NCBI GenBank assembly: GCA_024231375.1
Contig: JAAEQP010000064.1
Coordinates: forward strand, 1-7,287
Source of the DNA: a bacterium
Lineage (GTDB): Bacteria > Hydrogenedentota > Hydrogenedentia > Hydrogenedentiales > SLHB01
Length of the DNA: 7,287 nucleotides
Direction of reading: 5' to 3'
Positions 6,727 through 7,287 of the stretch are shown one piece after another. The stretch's first letter is position 1. Each line of letters begins with the position of its first letter. The position numbers were made by a program, and so were the translations under genes. Below the pieces are notes generated by a model. That model worked only from the letters and a program-made list of their open reading frames with translations, searched no databases and had not been told where the DNA came from.

Positions 6727-6942
6727 ATGTTCGCGCGGGTCCCGAAGGGATTGGTGCGGACACCGGAAGGGTACGTAGCGGCAAGGGGACATGGCAGGCG
6801 TGACGCAGATAGTGTGTTCGCGCGTTGCCGGAAATGTGTTCGGTTTCGGCAGGAGGAGAGACAGATGATATCGTATCTGATTACGTTTCTGTGGCAGATA
6901 ATTCGGTTCTTCCTCATCGTGGGGATGGGGTTGTTGACCTAA
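6727..6942 (+). CDS. Alternative long form of tiny ORF 2 (71 residues), low confidence
   Basis: ATG 6727 is in frame with tiny ORF 2 and is preceded by TAAGGGAGA (6712-6720), a Shine-Dalgarno-like site 6 bases away that overlaps the stop codon of tiny ORF 1. Translation from here gives a 46-residue, very basic N-terminus with a CRKC pair, then the 25-residue membrane segment. Against it, the added part uses A/T third bases and AGG/AGA codons more than the large genes here, and the region is full of hairpins. It may be a real nested product, or the frame may be open by chance. Confidence 0.25.
   Translation: MFARVPKGLVRTPEGYVAARGHGRRDADSVFARCRKCVRFRQEERQMISYLITFLWQIIRFFLIVGMGLLT
6826..6851 (+). 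promoter_or_regulatory. Hairpin abutting the ribosome site of tiny ORF 2
   Basis: TGCCGGAA (6826-6833) pairs with TTTCGGCA (6844-6851): 8 bp including one G-U, with a 10-base loop. The last paired base is the first base of AGGAGG, so folding could limit ribosome access. The structure is inferred by eye, without an energy calculation. Confidence 0.4.
6851..6856 (+). promoter_or_regulatory. Strong ribosome binding site of tiny ORF 2
   Basis: AGGAGG, continuing as AG, lies 8 bases before ATG 6865. A full-strength site inside an otherwise open 71-codon frame argues that the 25-residue form is made. Confidence 0.6.
6865..6942 (+). CDS. Tiny hydrophobic membrane peptide 2 (25 residues)
   Basis: ATG 6865 to TAA 6940-6942 encodes 25 residues: MISYLITFLWQIIRFF, then LIV and a Gly/Met/Leu tail ending in T. 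It has a single charge, R14, in the middle of an otherwise hydrophobic stretch, so it probably spans or inserts into the membrane. It shares YLI, 6-7 residues, then RFFL with peptide 1 (Y6-L18 in peptide 1, Y4-L17 in peptide 2). The DNA is also alike there: TATCTGAT is identical in both. This suggests an old tandem duplication with a one-codon length change. The ribosome site AGGAGG lies 8 bases upstream, directly after a hairpin. I know no family for it. Alternatives are the C-terminus of a 71-residue protein begun at 6727, or a chance ORF. Confidence 0.55.
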   Translation: MISYLITFLWQIIRFFLIVGMGLLT

Positions 6943-7008
6943 CGCGCTTCGCCCCAAGAGAACTTCGACCGCGCAGCACACGCTACCTGTGCCTTGGTGG
7001 CGATGTTG

Positions 7009-7037
7009 TTGCATTGGGCATGGCGATTGGGTAATAT
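7009..7037 (+). promoter_or_regulatory. Predicted promoter for tiny ORF 3
   Basis: TTGCAT (7009-7014), a 17-base spacer and TAATAT (7032-7037) would start transcription near 7044, about 40 bases before GTG 7086. TATAGT at 7035-7040 is an overlapping alternative -10 but has no well-spaced -35. The 9-base palindrome GTTG-A-CAAC (7039-7047) covers the expected start point and could be an operator. If real, peptide 3 can be made independently of peptides 1 and 2. Confidence 0.45.
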
Positions 7038-7054
7038 AGTTGACAACATGAGAG

Positions 7055-7068
7055 GGGCCTTCGGGCTT
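7055..7068 (+). promoter_or_regulatory. UUCG-capped hairpin in the leader of tiny ORF 3
   Basis: GCC-TTCG-GGC (7057-7066) is the C(UUCG)G tetraloop, an unusually stable cap, and two G-U pairs could extend the stem to 7055-7068. It lies 4 bases before the AGGAGG site. It has no U-tail, so it is more likely a translational or stability element than a terminator. Confidence 0.45.
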
Positions 7069-7072
7069 ACTT

Positions 7073-7078
7073 AGGAGG
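7073..7078 (+). promoter_or_regulatory. Strong ribosome binding site of tiny ORF 3
   Basis: AGGAGG followed by GA lies 7 bases before GTG 7086. It is the strongest reason to call this 32-codon ORF real. It also overlaps the stop codon (7072-7074) of an 8-codon ORF beginning at ATG 7048. Confidence 0.65.
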
Positions 7079-7085
7079 GAATATC

Positions 7086-7184
7086 GTGGAGAAGATCAGT
7101 CCGTTCGATTGGAGCACAGGGATTGGCAGTTGGTTCCTTGGCATTCTGCAGTGGCTGTTCCCGTGGCTGATTTCCTGGCTGTAG
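7086..7184 (+). CDS. Tiny Trp-rich membrane peptide 3 (32 residues)
   Basis: GTG 7086 to TAG 7182-7184 encodes 32 residues. A short polar start (MEKISPFDW) is followed by a glycine-bearing linker and a hydrophobic stretch WFLGILQWLFPWLISWL. Tryptophan occurs at 9, 16, 23, 27 and 31: steps of 7, 7, 4 and 4, which would place all five on one face of a helix. That suggests an amphipathic or membrane-inserted helix that packs against a partner or another copy of itself. P26 would kink it. Start choice is clear, with AGGAGG 7 bases upstream and no competing start. It has its own predicted promoter and a UUCG hairpin in its leader. No known family is recognised; it has no clear sequence likeness to peptides 1 and 2 beyond size and aromatic content. 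No terminator with a T-run is seen after it. Confidence 0.62.
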   Translation: MEKISPFDWSTGIGSWFLGILQWLFPWLISWL

Positions 7185-7287
7185 GATCCTAGCCGCGAAG
7201 CGTCTACGGCAGTTGCACCATGCGTGCGCGACCGGCGGGCGCCAATCCTTCATCAGAGACTACAGGCGGATGACTTCGAATCGAGGT
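7185..7287. other. Unassigned stretch to the window end
   Basis: TAGGATCCTA (7182-7191) is a 10-base palindrome overlapping the stop of tiny ORF 3, and GCCG...CGGC (7192-7210) could form a weak stem. Neither has a T-run. No convincing ORF, RNA gene or promoter is visible in the remainder. Confidence 0.5.

Larger units (their letters stand above)
6715..6864 (+). other. Hairpin-rich leader between tiny ORFs 1 and 2
   Basis: These 150 bases separate two tiny ORFs and contain short perfect hairpins: TCCC-GAA-GGGA (6740-6750), GGTG-CGGA-CACC (6753-6764), and a longer one at 6826-6851 described separately. TGTTCGCGCG occurs twice, at 6728-6737 and 6815-6824. The frame of tiny ORF 2 is open back to ATG 6727, so part of this stretch might be translated instead. 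No good promoter is seen, so tiny ORF 2 is probably read from the 6562 promoter. Confidence 0.35.

Noticed and set aside
6613..7014. A 133-codon - strand frame opposite the tiny ORFs
   Set aside because: The product is rich in His, Pro, Arg and Glu without a domain, and no - strand ribosome site or promoter was found for it. It reads as the shadow of hydrophobic codons.
6945..7202. 8-base inverted copies (CGCTTCGC at 6945-6952, GCGAAGCG at 7195-7202) flanking tiny ORF 3
   Set aside because: Eight bases of GC-rich self-complementary-like sequence in 250 bases is weak evidence. There are no target duplications or transposase, so a mobile element is not supported.
7270..7287. TTCGAATC at the window end, resembling a tRNA T-loop
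   Set aside because: The flanking bases do not pair into a 5-bp T-stem on either strand, and no acceptor or anticodon arm is visible.

Overview
This is a GC-rich bacterial window. The partial Hanks-type Ser/Thr kinase, the large YfhO-like membrane protein and the B12-binding radical SAM protein would fit a planctomycete or another environmental phylum. No marker gene settles this, so the taxonomic guess is weak. Shine-Dalgarno sites and sigma70-type promoters with a TGCTA extended -10 are visible.

Layout. (1) Positions 1-254 hold the 3' end of a Ser/Thr protein kinase gene on the + strand. (2) Positions 255-394 are intergenic and carry a promoter with a perfect inverted repeat between its -35 and -10. 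(3) Positions 395-3971 are a tight three-gene + strand operon: a UDP-galactopyranose mutase/protoporphyrinogen oxidase-like FAD flavoprotein, a class I SAM methyltransferase 5 bases later, and a B12-binding radical SAM enzyme overlapping it by ATGA. (4) Positions 3980-6337 on the - strand encode a YfhO-family multi-membrane protein (GT-C-like). It converges on the operon with an 8-base gap and contains a 12-base G/C run. (5) Positions 6503-7287 contain no ordinary-sized gene. They hold two good promoters, leaders with small hairpins, and three tiny ORFs (23, 25 and 32 codons), each behind a Shine-Dalgarno site and each encoding an almost wholly hydrophobic, aromatic-rich peptide.

How they may work together. 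The flavoprotein, methyltransferase, radical SAM enzyme and YfhO-like protein look like a set that builds or modifies a lipid-linked glycan or other envelope molecule. That is inference from families and gene order; no substrate can be read from the sequence. The most unusual part is the tandem small-peptide locus. Peptides 1 and 2 share a YLI...RFFL pattern with one arginine in the middle of a hydrophobic stretch. Peptide 3 has tryptophans at 9, 16, 23, 27 and 31, which would fall on one helical face. This locus is the best candidate here for something undescribed. Type I toxin-like or small membrane regulatory peptides are the nearest known analogies.
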